Shown: piece after piece, positions 16,602 through 27,800 of the stretch
Layout: each line of letters begins with the position of its first letter
How positions within the stretch are numbered: position 1 is the stretch's first letter
Made by a program: the position numbers and the translations under genes
The notes under the pieces: generated by a model
Seen by the model: the letters and a program-made list of their open reading frames with translations, nothing else
What the model was told of the DNA's origin: nothing
Database searches by the model: none
From: Methylobacter tundripaludum
Lineage (GTDB): Bacteria > Pseudomonadota > Gammaproteobacteria > Methylococcales > Methylomonadaceae
NCBI RefSeq assembly: GCF_002934365.1
Contig: NZ_PTIY01000018.1
Coordinates: forward strand, 1-64,000
Direction: 5' to 3'
DNA length: 64,000 bases

Positions 16602-18670
16602 TACCATTCCACGCGAAAAGGATGTTCCATCCAGGGCAATTTGAACCATTGCCATGACCAGGGAAAACGCTCTAATACTACATCATAGGTTTTTCGTTCA
16701 ACGCGCAGCAACCAGCTGCCTTCGCTGGCGCTGAGACTGCCTTCGCGCAATAAAAAGCTGCCGCGAAAACCGTTAACCGACATAGTGTTGAGTATCGGGG
16801 CGTTGTCGATCACCGCCGCCAGCAATTCGTCGCAGGCTTCGATGTGTGCAGTTGTTAAGGGACTATCAGAGTCGAATACTTCATCGATTTCCATCGCACA
16901 CAACAGCTTATTGAACGGCAGCAAATATTCAGGCGGTTCCAAGTCCTCGGCGGCCAAGTAATGCAAAAGCCTGACTGCGTATTGCTTTGCCGCTTGATCA
17001 TGAAACCGGCCATTCCGCACCAGCTCCAAGCGTTCGAAAAAGGGCGCAAGATACGGCCATAAGAGACAAAGCCCTGCATTATTAATATAAAGCGCATCGG
17101 TATCGCTAAAGGCCTGCCTACTGCCTATTGTCTCAATGTCCGCCTGTTCTTCGAGGCGAGCTGCTTTGTGTTCCGATTGTTTTATTGCAATATTCTCGGC
17201 AGCCGTCTCGTTTGCGGTTTTTTGTCCTTGTCGCGCGCCGTCGATCTTTTTTAGCAATGAGTGTCTGTTGCTGATTGCAGTAGATGCCAACCGGTGCCGA
17301 TACACTACGCTATCCTCTGTCGTATCGGCGTTTACCTCGCCTTCAAGAACGCTGCCGTTTTTTGCTGACGGCGTTTTGGCTACCGGCGACTGAGCGAATT
17401 CATGTGCGAATGGCTTTGTTGTTAATGACGAGCGAACAGTCTTTTGCGCCTGTATTGCATAGTCGCCGCCCATTTTTTTAAGCAGAGGATACCTGTTGCC
17501 AATCGAGGTCAACCCACGTTGGTAATCCACGTTATCATAGGCCGTATCATTCTTTACCCACTCTTCTGAAAAGCCGCTTTTTTCTGTAACTTGTTGTGTT
17601 GCACTGCTTGCCAATGTCGGCTCATTGGTATTCTGTTGCGCATAGTTAGCATCGCCGCCGATTTTTTTTAACCGATGCCTGTAACCTAGTGGCTCTTTAA
17701 CCTGAGTCTTAGAAGCGGCAATTAATGGGTCGCTCGGCGCGGGATGCAACATTAAAGAGCTGTTGCCGGTCGCCTCTTCGGCAATAAGAGACGCTACCTG
17801 CTCTATCGATGCCGATAGAGCAGCTGGACGCCATTCGTTATTCGTCACATTTTGGCTTGATGCCAGTTGCTGCACACAGTTGACTAATATCTGGTGAGAC
17901 AAGCCTTGTAATCTGGCCCAACGCGCAATGACGGCTGTTAAAAATTCGGCATGCTGGGAAATAAGCGGATCGCCTGTTATAGCCACTTGCAGAAGACTTT
18001 GCCAGAGCGAGGCTCTTAAATACAGCCTAGAAACCCGGCTCGATTGCTGGAATTGTGCCTGCACGACCAGCAAGGTTTGCAGCAGCGAAGCAACCAACGT
18101 TTGGGGAACGGAACAGAGTAAAGCCGTCATGACGACTAAGTTGTTATCGTCAAAATAGCCGACTAAACGTTGCCGGCTACGCGGCTCCTGAATAAGTTTG
18201 GGCAATAAGCGTTTTAAAGCATGGGGGGCAGTCTCTATAAGAACTGCGAAACTTTTTTCGGGTAATTGGCGTTGACTGATTTCGGCCCACCACGGCAGAT
18301 AACCTTCGCGGATAAAAAGATCAAGCAACTCCAAGTGCGCCGACACTGGATCGATTTGTTGCTTAGCGACTACCGGCACAGATTCTGACGGAGCTATCTG
18401 CTCACTGAGAGCTAGTCGCAAGGCCGCTTCAATTTTTTCCGATAATTCGGCTTCTAAACGATTGCCGTCAAGCTCCCCCAAATTCAGCTCCAGACGCTCG
18501 ATCCGGTGCAGGCAATCGGAGCTGCTGGCCTCGGATAGGCAACGATCGAGCAGCGGCAACTGTTGCTGAAAAATGCGGCTCAACGTTTGTTGTATTTGCC
18601 ATGCATTTTCTTGTTTTGCCAACGTTATTTCTACGGTCTGCCGTTTGATGACATGACGTTGTGCGTCCAT
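16601..18670 (-). CDS. eCIS tape measure protein (Afp14-like)
   Basis: A 689-residue protein between the second large baseplate gene and the ATPase, the usual place of the tape measure in these operons. The N-terminal 90 residues (MDAQRHVIKRQTVEITLA, then IERLELNLGEL) look like the conserved beginning of this family, and the C-terminal 150 residues are again conserved-looking. The middle (about 320-490) is polar linker with three loose repeats built around NRYPLLKKMGG, NRHSLLKKIDG and YRHRLKKIGG. The tape measure sets tube length and helps start tube growth on the baseplate. The assignment rests mainly on position plus termini. Confidence 0.75.
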   Translation of the reverse strand: MDAQRHVIKRQTVEITLAKQENAWQIQQTLSRIFQQQLPLLDRCLSEASSSDCLHRIERLELNLGELDGNRLEAELSEKIEAALRLALSEQIAPSESVPVVAKQQIDPVSAHLELLDLFIREGYLPWWAEISQRQLPEKSFAVLIETAPHALKRLLPKLIQEPRSRQRLVGYFDDNNLVVMTALLCSVPQTLVASLLQTLLVVQAQFQQSSRVSRLYLRASLWQSLLQVAITGDPLISQHAEFLTAVIARWARLQGLSHQILVNCVQQLASSQNVTNNEWRPAALSASIEQVASLIAEEATGNSSLMLHPAPSDPLIAASKTQVKEPLGYRHRLKKIGGDANYAQQNTNEPTLASSATQQVTEKSGFSEEWVKNDTAYDNVDYQRGLTSIGNRYPLLKKMGGDYAIQAQKTVRSSLTTKPFAHEFAQSPVAKTPSAKNGSVLEGEVNADTTEDSVVYRHRLASTAISNRHSLLKKIDGARQGQKTANETAAENIAIKQSEHKAARLEEQADIETIGSRQAFSDTDALYINNAGLCLLWPYLAPFFERLELVRNGRFHDQAAKQYAVRLLHYLAAEDLEPPEYLLPFNKLLCAMEIDEVFDSDSPLTTAHIEACDELLAAVIDNAPILNTMSVNGFRGSFLLREGSLSASEGSWLLRVERKTYDVVLERFPWSWQWFKLPWMEHPFRVEW

Positions 18671-18681
18671 AAGCGAGTTAA

Positions 18682-21600
18682 TTAAGCCAGTAACTTGCTC
18701 ACTGTGCGTTTAAAAATAACCTCAACGCGGGTTTGGGCCTTGATGGCGCGAATGGATAATTCCGCATCGCTTTTTATGCCGGCATCGGCGCTAAGTTCAG
18801 GCTGCTCGGGCGGTAAACCGGCCAAATTCGGATTAGCTTTTACTCTTTCCGGCAACAACGCAGGCGAGATAACCATATCGACACCGATTTGCAGCTGTCC
18901 TAAGCCTTTATTTTGCGTGTTATCGGCACGGTCTAATTGATGGAAGTAAACCGGCAATCCTTGAACTTTACCATCTCCGAGGGTCGTGAACTCATAAAAT
19001 ACGCCTGCCTGCCCTCCACTGACTTGAATCGGAGCCTGCAACAAGGAATCGGCGACACTTGCTTTAAACTGCAATGCCGGGTTGGCATCGGGGCGCACTA
19101 AAACAGCGGCCATTTGGGACACATTCACGGTTGAAGTTACCTGAGCGCCATTATTGTCCAGATGAGTTTTAGCGGCTTGAAGTGCGATAAAATTGTCTAC
19201 CGTCAGATTGGGAGAAGTTAACACTAAATCTCCGCCCTTGCCTTGAACGGCGTCCGTTGCAACTGCAAAACCAGTCATTGAGGGTATAGGCAATACCACA
19301 GTTGGCTGCTTGGGTACGGCAATACTGAGTACAGGCCCGGCTACTGCGCCACGAATAAATTCATGATCGGCAATGCTGCGGGTTAGCACCTGATAACGGG
19401 TACTGGCCTGCGAGCTTTGAATTTTAATGCTTGCCGTGCCGGAATAATCGATGATGGGCTTAGCCACCAAAATGCCGACAGCCGGATTGGCTCTTACTTT
19501 GAGCGGTAATATCGTAGTAAGGAAATCGGTTTGAGTCGCTTTCTTTTCCGACTTCTCAAAAGTTTTCGTGGCGCGAATGCGAATATCGATGTCTTCAGTG
19601 ACTACTGCCGTCGTTTCCAGCAATATGGTACCGCCGTTACCTCGCACACTGTCCGACAATTCGGCGTCATTCATGGTGCGCAGTTGGTAATCAACGCCTT
19701 CTTGCGCCTTTTCAACAGCGACTTGAATTTTTACCCCGTAATTAACAATCCTGGCCGCGTTTGCAGCTGGGGTATCGCTGGCTACCAGCAGCTCTCCATG
19801 TTGAATGCTCGCAACTAGGGTCACATCCAGCCCAACTTTAACGATTGGCGTTTGCAGCAAAAAGTTAAATAGGCCGCTGTTTAGTTTAGTTGCTTTAATG
19901 CTAAAACTGCGATCATTAATAATGGCAGGAGTAACCAGTTCCAAATCGCCGCCATTCCCATCAGCCAGCAACTTCATATCCGGCTGTTTAACATCTGAAG
20001 GTATGGGTTGTTGTTTGTCATCGCACAAACAATAGTTAACGCCTTGCTGACTATTGCTAATAACGATTCTAGCCCTCATGTTGTAGGCGACTGTGCTGAC
20101 GTCGGCAATAGCCAAATCGCGTAAAGGATAGGTCGTAGCTATGCCCAACAGGTCGATCAGCCGATCCCGCGCATCACGCAAAGAAATGGCGGCTGACTGC
20201 GCTATCGAGCCGTTTAAAATGCCTTGATCGCTGAGTATTCGATAAGCCAAGTGTGTCTGTTGCCAATGTTTATAGGTCGCATCGAAATAGGCCGCATCCT
20301 TCAGATCCATGCGGATATAAACAATCAAATGGGCCGGCGTCTCATCCCGCACAATTTGCTCAACCAAGTGTTTAAAATCAGCGCTACGAAAATCGGCCGC
20401 AAAAAGAACCACGCTCAGTTGCAGCGAATAAGGATCGCTAGATCGGGCGTTGCTAAGGAGGGAGCTCTGTTGCGGGATGTCTCCGGTCATGGGGCGCAAT
20501 AAGGCATGCTCGACGACGAACAATTTCTCATTACCGTCCTCTAAAATACCCAATTTAAGCCGCAAATTTTGCTCTAAGTTTGAACGATTATCCGCGCCGT
20601 AGGGCGCCAATACATTAAAACCGGTGCCCTTGCTGCTGATTTGATTATAACGGCGGAGTAGCGCTAGCTTATTAAGCTGTACTTGTGTCCTAAAACCCTC
20701 CTGTTCGTTAAGACGTTCTTCCGGGCTAAGCGGCTCTTGCTGGCCGGCGCCAGGAATAAAAAAACTGCTGTAATCGGTAAATTGTTCTGCAAAACGCGCC
20801 AACAAATGGTCGATAAAACGAGTTTTCCTCGGCCAATCGTCAGCTTGGGCTGCCGTATCGTCCACCAAATTAGCGGCGAAAATTTTTTGCAGGCTGTCTC
20901 CGCGAGATTTGTTATTTGGGTCTACCCACAAACCGCCTACATTGTCATCATCCAAACTGGCGACAAAATAACTGGCCGGTTGTTCAACCCGAAATGAAAA
21001 TAAGTCTTTTACATGAGCTAATTGGCTAAAGCTATTAGCAAGCAGTTGCTCGAACAATAGCAAATAAGCCTTAAGCTGTTTGGCCTGCGCTCTGCGCTGC
21101 TCACTTGCGGTGCTTGGCAAACCTGCTGCACCAATTCCATAGACTTTAGGGAACTGGAGCAACAGCGAATAATAACGCTCGATGTGTCGATCACGCCCTT
21201 TGGGTCGCGGTAGGCTTGAACTGACAAGCTTACGCTGTAACGCGTTTTGTTGATTGCTAAAGTAGCGCTTAACCAGAGTTTCACTATTCAACTGAATCGG
21301 CAATTGCCTTTTTTTCAGAGTCACTTTGCTGTTATCAATATCCAGCTTTGGGGTTTTAGCGCTATCCAGCACAAAAGTTGCATCATTCAGCTTATCTCCG
21401 CTTTTAAAGACCACATATTCAACCATACGCACGCCAGTAACATCCATGATTTCCCGGATCAAATCCGAAGCATAGAGATTTTTTTTGCGTTTTAGACCGA
21501 TAAGCTCCTGACTGTCGATAAAGCCGTGATCCAATAACGGGCCGTCAAAAATCTCCTCAATCGGCTTACCTTGAGCTAAACATTCTTCGAGGCTATAAAA

Positions 21601-22317
21601 GCATGGACTTGGCGACAGGTAAGCAGCAATTTTTCCTAGGATACCAAGGTAGACTTCTTCCGGGTCAGCCTGCGTATCAATTTCGATACTGGTTTGCAAT
21701 TGAACATTCTGGTCGTCTAGGACTTGTATGGATTCAAAATCTATCGTCAAACTGCGTTGGGCGTGCAAACGTTCGGCAACATCGCGAACAATCGCGCCCC
21801 CGACCTTGTTGAGTGCTTCTGCTTCGGATTTTTCTATCAAAACCCGGTAAACTCCATGCAAAGCTAAAGGGCTGGCGCCCTCGTCAGGCTTTAAACCAAT
21901 CACTTTCTCGCCGGCCTCAGAAGCTTGCTTTTCCCTGTAATACAAAGGCGGCGTGGGGTCGCAAACCGGTTCAATCCAGGCATTTTTAACGCCTTCCACA
22001 TCAATGACCAGTTTACGCAAATCCAATAAAGTAACCGGCTTCGAAGTCAATATTTGCTGCGGGCTGTATAAACTGTCGTAAGTATCCTCGCCCTCCCGAC
22101 TTAACAAATCCTCCATGTCATAGTTAATTCGATAAGAAAGGTCGGTGAGTGCGTAACAAACTTGCTCCAAAATAGTAATGCCAGGGTCATGGGCATTAAA
22201 ATCAGTCCACTCGGGACCGGCAAGCTTTTCCAGCCAAGCAATCCCCTCCTTGCGCAAATTTTCGTAGTCAAGGGGCGGCACAGGTGTTGTATCAGTCGGT
22301 GAAAAGTTGGTTAACAT
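18682..22317 (-). CDS. eCIS large baseplate protein (Afp12-like) with C-terminal repeat domains
   Basis: About 1211 residues; ATG 22317 is preferred over GTG 22329. The N-terminal 150 residues carry NAHDPGITILEQVCYALTDLS, a signature of baseplate wedge proteins of contractile systems. The central part is long and helical. From about residue 745 to 1180 there are four related beta-rich repeats of roughly 110 residues, each with a GV.Y opening, a GNGGDL-like turn (worn in the last copy) and an I.A.K close. Such an insertion is unusual for a wedge protein and may decorate the baseplate. It ends 11 bases before the tape measure gene. Confidence 0.8.
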   Translation of the reverse strand: MLTNFSPTDTTPVPPLDYENLRKEGIAWLEKLAGPEWTDFNAHDPGITILEQVCYALTDLSYRINYDMEDLLSREGEDTYDSLYSPQQILTSKPVTLLDLRKLVIDVEGVKNAWIEPVCDPTPPLYYREKQASEAGEKVIGLKPDEGASPLALHGVYRVLIEKSEAEALNKVGGAIVRDVAERLHAQRSLTIDFESIQVLDDQNVQLQTSIEIDTQADPEEVYLGILGKIAAYLSPSPCFYSLEECLAQGKPIEEIFDGPLLDHGFIDSQELIGLKRKKNLYASDLIREIMDVTGVRMVEYVVFKSGDKLNDATFVLDSAKTPKLDIDNSKVTLKKRQLPIQLNSETLVKRYFSNQQNALQRKLVSSSLPRPKGRDRHIERYYSLLLQFPKVYGIGAAGLPSTASEQRRAQAKQLKAYLLLFEQLLANSFSQLAHVKDLFSFRVEQPASYFVASLDDDNVGGLWVDPNNKSRGDSLQKIFAANLVDDTAAQADDWPRKTRFIDHLLARFAEQFTDYSSFFIPGAGQQEPLSPEERLNEQEGFRTQVQLNKLALLRRYNQISSKGTGFNVLAPYGADNRSNLEQNLRLKLGILEDGNEKLFVVEHALLRPMTGDIPQQSSLLSNARSSDPYSLQLSVVLFAADFRSADFKHLVEQIVRDETPAHLIVYIRMDLKDAAYFDATYKHWQQTHLAYRILSDQGILNGSIAQSAAISLRDARDRLIDLLGIATTYPLRDLAIADVSTVAYNMRARIVISNSQQGVNYCLCDDKQQPIPSDVKQPDMKLLADGNGGDLELVTPAIINDRSFSIKATKLNSGLFNFLLQTPIVKVGLDVTLVASIQHGELLVASDTPAANAARIVNYGVKIQVAVEKAQEGVDYQLRTMNDAELSDSVRGNGGTILLETTAVVTEDIDIRIRATKTFEKSEKKATQTDFLTTILPLKVRANPAVGILVAKPIIDYSGTASIKIQSSQASTRYQVLTRSIADHEFIRGAVAGPVLSIAVPKQPTVVLPIPSMTGFAVATDAVQGKGGDLVLTSPNLTVDNFIALQAAKTHLDNNGAQVTSTVNVSQMAAVLVRPDANPALQFKASVADSLLQAPIQVSGGQAGVFYEFTTLGDGKVQGLPVYFHQLDRADNTQNKGLGQLQIGVDMVISPALLPERVKANPNLAGLPPEQPELSADAGIKSDAELSIRAIKAQTRVEVIFKRTVSKLLA

Positions 22318-22391
22318 AAGATTTACCACGGCTTGCGATACGATTAGTTCAGTTTAAAGGTACGTTGTGCGTATCTTACACGGCTGCAAGG

Positions 22392-24776
22392 TTAGCTTTT
22401 AACCGCCGCAAAAAGTTGCTGAATCTGATTTTGCTGTTCTTTGAGCGCTTCGATAAGAACGGCAACAAGGCCGGTATAATTGACGCCCATCATGCCATCG
22501 GGCCCTGTTTCCACTAATTCAGGGAATACAGTCTCAACCTCCTGAGCGATAAGGCCGATCTGCGTGCCCTCCACTTTCAAGTCCCTCCATTTAAAAGAGA
22601 CTCCTTGCAACAATGAAAGCTTACTTAGCGAACTTTCCAATGGATTAATATCCTTTTTTAACCGCTTATCAGATCCACTAAGTGCACCAACAGCAGTCCA
22701 CAGCCTACCCGCAGCAAAGCCGCCGTAATAACCGGAGTTATCCGCTTTCATCAAACGCAACCAGTCATCGTTGCCATCATGGTCGCCTACAGCTGAAAGC
22801 CGCCATTTATCCCCTAGTCGCAGAACACCGACTGTTAACATGCCTTTAATTTTGGTATTGCCAGTCCCGCCCTCGATACCCAATAAGGGAGTCCAGCCGG
22901 TTGAGAAAAATGTCCAATCGCGGCTTGAATGTAAATGAATACCAAAACCGGCACGTCCAAAAAACCCCCTATTAGAGGCGTGTTTAATAAGCCCTTCATC
23001 CCAATTATTAGGAGTATCCCGATACCAAGTGACTTTCGGCCACTCGTCTGCGTCGGCACCGGTAAAGCCGCCTAAGGCGACATTGCCGTCTAAAGTGATG
23101 TTGCCGGCGATATTAACGGGACTAACGCCCCAGCCCATATCCCGTCCGATAGTAATGCGGTTAGTTGCATCACCTTCAAAGTACATCAGGCTGGCCACCC
23201 GATTACCGGAATCATGCACGGCAATTTCGGTATTCGCCAGCGTTTCAAATAACAAGCCTGCGGTGCTGGCATTCCAACCCTTACCGCCGCCGTAATTGGC
23301 ATTGGTGCCGCCTATAGTCAGCGAACCGCTGCTCATAAATTTGTTGTCGTTTGCATAGTCGTTACCGTTGGAAATATTGGCGGCGCCTAAAACGCGCATC
23401 ACCCCCGTGCCCTTGGGTTTCAGTTGTAAATGCTGATCGGCGTTACTGCCTGAGGCATAGATTGTGTTATATCCAAAGCCGATGCCTTGGGTGGCATTGC
23501 TGTGGCGAAACTCAATGCCGTCCGCATCAGGCCCGAAATCTCCGGTAATATAGAGTCCTTTAACCGCCGCTGGATGTGCGCCGCTACGCGCAGCTTGAGC
23601 AATATCGAGTTTGGCAATGGGGGTGATTGTTAGGCCAATCCCGGCATTACCGGTGATGTTAGTGACATCCGCCACAAAGCTTAACTTGGGAACGCTCGCT
23701 GCGTTTTTACCGGTTAACAATAATTCAGCGGCGGAGCCCGCACCGTCTTTGCTGAAAGCTTCTAAATATATTCTATTGTCATCCTTGTTGTTGGCTAAAA
23801 TTAATTGCCCGCCACCGTTGCCTTCCAAGCCCAATTTTATTCCTCTCGATGCTCTTACGTCTAAAGAATAACCGGGATTGTTGACTCCTATGCCAACATT
23901 GCCGGAAGGCATTAGGGCAATATGATCATCGGGATCGTTATTAATACCCAGCTCCAACGTCATGGACTCGCCGGCTCGGGCATAGTAACGCAACCAAGCC
24001 GCATCGCCACCGCCGCCACCTGGGTCTTTTGGAAACAGGATACCGTTAGTTTCGGTGGCTCCCGCGCTAGGCGTCATTACGCCCTTGACAATGAGGTTAT
24101 TGGCGATAGTGACGGGCGTAACGCCCCAGCCCATATCGCGTCCAATCGTAATGCGGTTAGCCGCATCGCCTTCGTAATACATTAAACTGACGACACGCGT
24201 ATTCGCGTCATTTACTGCGATTTCGGTATTGGCCAGTGTTTCCAGCAATAATGCGGCAGTATTAGCTGTCCAGTTACTCCCTCCGCCATAATTGGCAGTG
24301 ATACCGCCTATTGTAAGTGAACCGCTCGCCATCTTGCCATTGGCATTGGCCCAACCATTACCATTGCTAATATTGGCTGTGCCGATGACCGTTAATCCTG
24401 CTGGGGGGGCGAGAGTACCTATACCCAGGTTGCCGGTTGCCTTATCAATAAACAAACGCGTCGCACCGCTGCCGTCGACCACACCAAGACCGGCTTTAGC
24501 TGTAGCCGCTACGTTAGGGTCGGTGCGTGGATTCAGTTGTAGCGACCAAGCCGGGTTGTTGTCTTGAAATTTTGCGTACAAATTGATGACTTTGAGCAAT
24601 CCGGCCACATCACCGGCTGCTTCAATACTTAACGGGTCGCCCGGCAGTTTAACGATGCCGTCGTCTTTTTGGTTAAACCCCGCGTCAATAAGATCGGCAA
24701 AATTGCTTTCCGTCGGAACACTGTTTTTGACGAAATAGGATTTTAGATCGGAACGGTTTTTTTTGTTAATATCCAT
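22392..24776 (-). CDS. Tail fibre with C-terminal S74 intramolecular chaperone domain
   Basis: A 794-residue repetitive, glycine- and asparagine-rich protein. The last 100 residues (KRLKKDINPLESSLSKLS, then GLIAQEVETVFPELV, then NYTGLVAVLIEALKEQ) form a peptidase S74 / chaperone-of-endosialidase domain, which trimerises fibres and usually cuts itself off. Two stretches of about 97 residues (about 132-229 and 464-559) are near copies of one another. The N-terminal 60 residues are probably the baseplate-binding part. The fibre should decide which cell the particle binds. In Afp and PVC the fibre gene also lies among the large baseplate genes, but those fibres lack an S74 domain as far as I know. 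Confidence 0.82.
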   Translation of the reverse strand: MDINKKNRSDLKSYFVKNSVPTESNFADLIDAGFNQKDDGIVKLPGDPLSIEAAGDVAGLLKVINLYAKFQDNNPAWSLQLNPRTDPNVAATAKAGLGVVDGSGATRLFIDKATGNLGIGTLAPPAGLTVIGTANISNGNGWANANGKMASGSLTIGGITANYGGGSNWTANTAALLLETLANTEIAVNDANTRVVSLMYYEGDAANRITIGRDMGWGVTPVTIANNLIVKGVMTPSAGATETNGILFPKDPGGGGGDAAWLRYYARAGESMTLELGINNDPDDHIALMPSGNVGIGVNNPGYSLDVRASRGIKLGLEGNGGGQLILANNKDDNRIYLEAFSKDGAGSAAELLLTGKNAASVPKLSFVADVTNITGNAGIGLTITPIAKLDIAQAARSGAHPAAVKGLYITGDFGPDADGIEFRHSNATQGIGFGYNTIYASGSNADQHLQLKPKGTGVMRVLGAANISNGNDYANDNKFMSSGSLTIGGTNANYGGGKGWNASTAGLLFETLANTEIAVHDSGNRVASLMYFEGDATNRITIGRDMGWGVSPVNIAGNITLDGNVALGGFTGADADEWPKVTWYRDTPNNWDEGLIKHASNRGFFGRAGFGIHLHSSRDWTFFSTGWTPLLGIEGGTGNTKIKGMLTVGVLRLGDKWRLSAVGDHDGNDDWLRLMKADNSGYYGGFAAGRLWTAVGALSGSDKRLKKDINPLESSLSKLSLLQGVSFKWRDLKVEGTQIGLIAQEVETVFPELVETGPDGMMGVNYTGLVAVLIEALKEQQNQIQQLFAAVKS
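23100..23385 (-). repeat. Internal fibre duplication, copy B
   Basis: Encodes the second copy of a roughly 97-residue unit (ANISNGNDYANDN, then ANYGGG, then ETLANTEIAV, then NRITIGRDMGWGVSP). Similarity to copy A at 24090-24380 is visible at DNA level. It is part of the fibre gene, not a separate element. Confidence 0.85.
24090..24380 (-). repeat. Internal fibre duplication, copy A
   Basis: Encodes the first copy of the unit (ANISNGNGWANANG, then ANYGGG, then ETLANTEIAV, then NRITIGRDMGWGVTP). The intervening fibre sequence is not duplicated, so the two copies are separated by about 235 residues of unrelated shaft. Confidence 0.85.
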
Positions 24777-24821
24777 GATGATCTCTTATATTGAATGCAA
24801 TGTTTTTTACAATTAGGTTAA

Positions 24822-27800
24822 TCAGCTGACCACAAAATCAAGTTCCAGCTTCATATAATTAATACCTTTAAATGTTTGTCCGTCGACGTTAAGGTCTGTG
24901 ATTAAATCAATATCATGTTCTCGGGCCGCAATCAGCACGGCATCTGGACGAGGGGCTTCGACAAAGTAACCCTCGCTACTGGATGTTAAAGGGGGTTTGA
25001 TTATCAATTGATAATCAAGGCCGTTTTCAGCCCCCAAAAACATCTTAAAGTGCTCGACGTAATCGACATAAGCGCATCTTTCGATAAAATCGATGATGGC
25101 ATTGGCGTATATTCTTCCGCCGATAACCACGTCTTTCCCTTGTTCATACGCCCAGGGTGATAAAAAATGATTCACGTCTTCGTTAAGCTTTTGTGTATAA
25201 AAACCAGCATCGACATCTGGCTGAAAACGCACCGCAAAGCGCAGCTTTACCGGGAGATAACAGGCGTTTTTAACTACAATATGCGCCCCCATAGGAGCGT
25301 GGGTGTTTAAAAAGTCGCCAATGTCATTGAGTAAACTGGCGGGAGCCTTAGGTGTAAAAGGGTTGAACGGTAGCCGATTGCGCACATCGGGAATCACCAC
25401 CACGGTGACTTGCCCTAAATTTTCCAAAGATTGAGCCGGAATACATTTGGCTTTGTAAAGCTCGGGAAATTGTTCCAAAACCAATCGTTCATAGTCCCAA
25501 AGACCGACAGCACGCTGTTTGTGCCGTAAACGTTCGCTGACGCGAGTATTAAAATGGCTATCCAGCTCACTGGGTTTAGCTCCGAACGAGGTAAACGGCT
25601 GCTTAATTCCAGCAATGCCGGCAACGGGTTCTACCAATCCTTTGAGCGAATTGGCCGGCAGCGGCTGATTTAGATGATCCTCGCTATTATTTTGATCGAT
25701 AAAACTTGCCGCCACCGCCTGAGAGTAAACGCCAATAGTGTCGCAAACGCTATCGCAACCCTCGCTAATCGCAACCCGAAGCCAAAACAAGTCGGGGGGC
25801 AACAAAGTACTCGGTTTCACTGCTTCCAACTGTAATGAAACGATGCCGGATTGCAATAAGCCATCACTGGCATCGGCCTGCAATTGTCCTTTGTCAAGAC
25901 TATTCCAACGGTTATCGCTTAATACGCTCCATTGCACTTTGGCCACCGCTAGATCGGGGTTGGCAGTGCCTTCAGCCATTTGCAGCAACATCGATAAGGT
26001 TTGCGGGGCGTGCATACCACTTAAACCGATATATAACTCGCCTTCGTTGTGATAAGCGGGCAACAAGCTATAACCGCCGCTTTGGCTATCGATTTGTATT
26101 GGCGCATGACCAAAAGGATGCAGGTGGTAAAGCTGGTCGGCATCATCACTTTGCATCGCAGCCAGATTTATTTCTATTGCCGCGCTGTAATCAATGCTAA
26201 GACTTTTAAGTTTCGGCGTATAGGGTGGGTTGACTTTATAGTCATTGGCATTAACAGGAGTCTCTTTAGCATTAACAATAGCTGCCGCTAAGTCTACGGA
26301 CTTGGCTGAGGCAATGCCAGGGTATGCGCTGTGTTGAAAATCACGTCCCGCCAATTCTAAGAACCAGTAACGCGGCCAATGGGTTACATCATCGTCATTA
26401 GCTTCGGCAAACAAGCGTTCATAACGGTAGCCCGCTCTATTTGCTTGAATGCGCACGGGAATATTGGCAATCGCCAAGCTAGTGGAGGCTTTGGCATCGT
26501 TTTTATTAAATAAGGGCAACAAAGCCGCCGAATCGTCTAACGGCAATTCAAGGCGTTGATCGACCATGCCGATTTTACATTTAAAGACGGTGTTGTCCGC
26601 TATAGTGGGGATAAAGCTAGTAACGTTCGTTTTAACACCCTGCGCGTCAGTCTTGCTTGTGACGCTTACCGTACCGTAATTTGCGTAGTACTCATCCATC
26701 TTAGCGGCAGGCACATTCATCCATTGCAGATTAAGATTAAGGCCAGTAAGCTTTTTTTGCATTAACTCGGAATAGCCGAAATTCAATCTGGCGCCAATGG
26801 CAGGGCTACTGCCGAATACTTCAAAGGGTTTGCTAGGCGTTAGCGTGTAGTCATCGTTTTGCAGTTTGAAATCCGCCAAACCTTCCACTGAGACATCAAG
26901 CAATGCTTTTTCCAGCGACAAATCTTGAAACAAAGGGTAGTCAGTCACATAGCGTTTACCTATATCATCCCAGCAAGGCTGCAACATTAACCTAAGTACC
27001 GGCCAGGAAGTTTTAATGTACGTGGCATCAGAGTCAGGTAAAGCGGTTATTGGTTCCGCGCTTTTTTCAAACGTTAGTGTCCAGCTAATACTTTTTAAAG
27101 CTTCGGCGGGTGGCTTGACTGGATAATCGCCCGCTTTCACATTCATACTATCTGCCGTTACCCAGCCCTTTGCCGAACTCAATTCGATAAGGAATGGATT
27201 TTTGCTTAACGCGGCGTTGATTTTTTCAGTATTAAATTGTTCCTGCTTAAATACTAAAGTCAGCGTCAAAACTCTTTTTCCCTGGGCCAAGCACAGCATC
27301 GGCGAACTGATGGCGAAACCGATGTTGCCGACTGGCGGCAGGCTTTGCTCGGTGTCGACAAGAGCCTGCCGCTGACCAAAAGTGTACCAGTAACTGGAAT
27401 CGCTACTACTTGAAACTTTTGCTGTCGAGGTGTCCGCCCTGGCATTTAAGCTTAGCCAAGTGACTTTTTGCGCAACCGGTGTCGGGAGACGATTACGCCA
27501 AGCCTTTTCCAAGGTATTGACGACACTCTCCCAGTCACCGGCTGTTAGCTCGGCACCTGCCGCAGCAAAATCAAGTAACTTTACCTCCTTATCGGCTTGT
27601 TCCTGTTCAGGCAAGGATAAATTGGTTGCTAAGGGCAAATACGCCTTGACGCGATTCAATAAATCACTGTTGTCGGTAGCAGGAACGCCCAATACCAGTT
27701 GCATTACCGATTGGAAAGCTAATATCCGATCTTCTTCTGTTTGCCCAGATTCAGAAGCCGAACGTAAGTTATTTAATTGCCTCTTATGCGTGGCTGTGAC

